NCBI RefSeq assembly: GCF_002078875.1
Contig: NC_034409.1
Location: forward strand, 14,857,111-14,921,110
Reading direction: 5' to 3'
Source: Numida meleagris
Taxonomy: Eukaryota; Chordata; Aves; Galliformes; Numididae
DNA length: 64,000 bases
Part shown: positions 62,701 through 64,000 of the stretch, in pieces
How the letters are laid out: each line of letters starts with the position of its first letter
How positions within the stretch are numbered: position 1 is the stretch's first letter
Notes under the pieces: generated by a model
What the model was told of the DNA's origin: nothing
Databases searched by the model: none
What the model saw: only the letters and a program-made list of their open reading frames with translations
Made by a program: the position numbers and the translations under genes

Positions 62701-64000
62701 GGAGTTCTCTGAGATTCCTTATCCCCAGAGGTCCTCAGTATTCTCTCCTGGTCCAGTTCTGTTTGCATCAGAAGCATAACACAACCCAGCTATTAGCCAG
62801 GTTGTCATTCATGATCCCAGATGCATCCAAAATGCTACTGCAGATTGCTTGGAAAAGAGACCCCCCCAGTACCTACCTCTTCTCAGAAAAAAAATAAATC
62901 AAACTGCCAGAAATGTTGCCTGGGCCCATCTTTGCTATCTCTAACAGGAATGTGCTGGAGTAAGGGCTGCCACCAGGTGCTGCCTTTAGCTCCATTTCAT
63001 TCCTTCCTAGGAAGCACTTGTCATACTGGTGCTAAAGAAGCTGCTGGCTCCATGGGATTTTGGAGAGTCAATACAGAATTAATTGCAAGTTGTGACTTTG
63101 GTCTTTATTTCCTGAGGGAGATAAAGAGCTGAGGCCCCTTTCTCTGAACAGGTATAGCATTTTGCACAGACAAGCCAAATGTCAGGCTGAGGAACTCATG
63201 TTGTTCTGTAGTAGAGCTCATGCAGGTACTGGCTAGCTGACTGAGACAGGGTATTTACCACATGGGTCTGCACAAATGCGTGTGAAATATCCCTGTAGCA
63301 ACTGACAGTACAATAAAATTGCTAAAGCTGATGACAAGTAGCTTGACTGTGCCCTCCAGCACCTGCATCCTTGCCGAATTCATACTTCTTGGGGGACAGT
63401 AACGATATTAACTCCCACCAGAACATCTACCATTTTTTTGCACAGGCATTTCATCTCAATATCAAACCCAGCCTTTGCTTTAATAGGCCACTTCCACAGA
63501 AATGCTCGTACTAATACAGCAAATGGTAAAAGACCAGGCCTTAGAAGAAGTCCTGCAAAGCAAAGGCACACAGGAACTCCCAGTAGGAGATGAGGGCCCT
63601 GGGATGAGGATGCCTGGCTGTTGCAGTGCATGGGTGCCTGCAGGTGATCAGCTACTGGCCTTGCTGGGATCTCCTCACTGTAATCTCTCCTGTGTTTCCA
63701 GGACACTGGGATGAGAGGCACTTGTACCTTATTGTCTCTATTTCTCTGGGCTCCCAGAGCTCAGAAGATGAGGCGTTTGGAAAGCACAGAGTACTACTTT
63801 GGGGTGAAATGGGTAATCCACGTCTGACGTGGCATTCTTTACAGTAAGCAGTTTTTGATAAGTTTTCTTCCTGGTATTCTCTCCCTTGAAAAAAAAAATA
63901 CATCAGAAATATGGGAAGGAGCATGGTTTTTCCTTCATACTTGTTTTTTTCTCTTTCACAGACACCTTTCACAGACTGAACATGTTCCTTGAGAGCTTAT
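62701..64000. other. Intergenic to the right edge, no gene recognised
   Basis: Short reading frames only, up to 113 codons (minus strand 63380-63721), with no recognised motifs or splice structure. Confidence 0.55.

Noticed and set aside
1..64000. CRISPR arrays, operons, prokaryotic genes, tRNA or rRNA genes
   Set aside because: None seen. The sequence is a vertebrate intron-rich locus with no regularly spaced repeat-spacer array; the only tandem array is the (ATGTT)n microsatellite.

Overview
The window reads as vertebrate nuclear DNA from a bird, most likely a galliform such as chicken. Three things support this: many 5'-truncated CR1 LINE tails ending in CCATTCTATGATTCTATGA-type repeats, avian ERVL-like LTRs, and short introns in a gene that I recognise from its protein. 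Only one protein-coding gene is supported: the 5' (N-terminal) part of LRRK2 (leucine-rich repeat kinase 2) on the minus strand. Species and chromosome are inference.

Left half (1-33172): 22 coding exons of LRRK2 run right to left from the ATG at 33172 to an exon ending at 221, and the gene continues off the left edge. Each exon was placed by reading the minus-strand translation, matching it to remembered human LRRK2, and requiring AG/GT borders and matching codon phase. The 22 pieces join in one open frame of about 961 residues covering the armadillo and ankyrin regions and the linker with the 14-3-3-binding phosphoserines. The Roc, COR, kinase and WD40 parts lie outside the window. The introns hold CR1 fragments (one CR1 nested in another near 19 kb), a complete solo LTR with a 5-bp target duplication (14704-15251), an (ATGTT)n microsatellite, and a decayed ERVL-type LTR (about 26745-27124).

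Centre (about 32800-33600): a CpG island covers exons 1-2 and the LRRK2 promoter, with GC boxes and a G-quadruplex-prone purine tract. At its right border the plus strand carries a CCAAT box and a TATA box at textbook spacing, suggesting a divergent transcript.

Right half (33600-64000): intergenic, with no convincing protein-coding exon. It holds a decayed CR1 with ORF2 C-terminal remnants (33835-34495), an antisense CR1 ORF2 fragment (about 51895-52075), several CR1 tails, a diverged direct repeat pair about 1.04 kb apart, and a perfect hairpin in an AT-rich stretch near 55.1 kb that may be a conserved non-coding element. In human the upstream neighbour of LRRK2 is SLC2A13. None of its exons is visible here, so it probably starts further right. 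I found no convincing novel biological system; the most useful leads are the divergent promoter, two in-frame tandem splice acceptors and the structured solo LTR.
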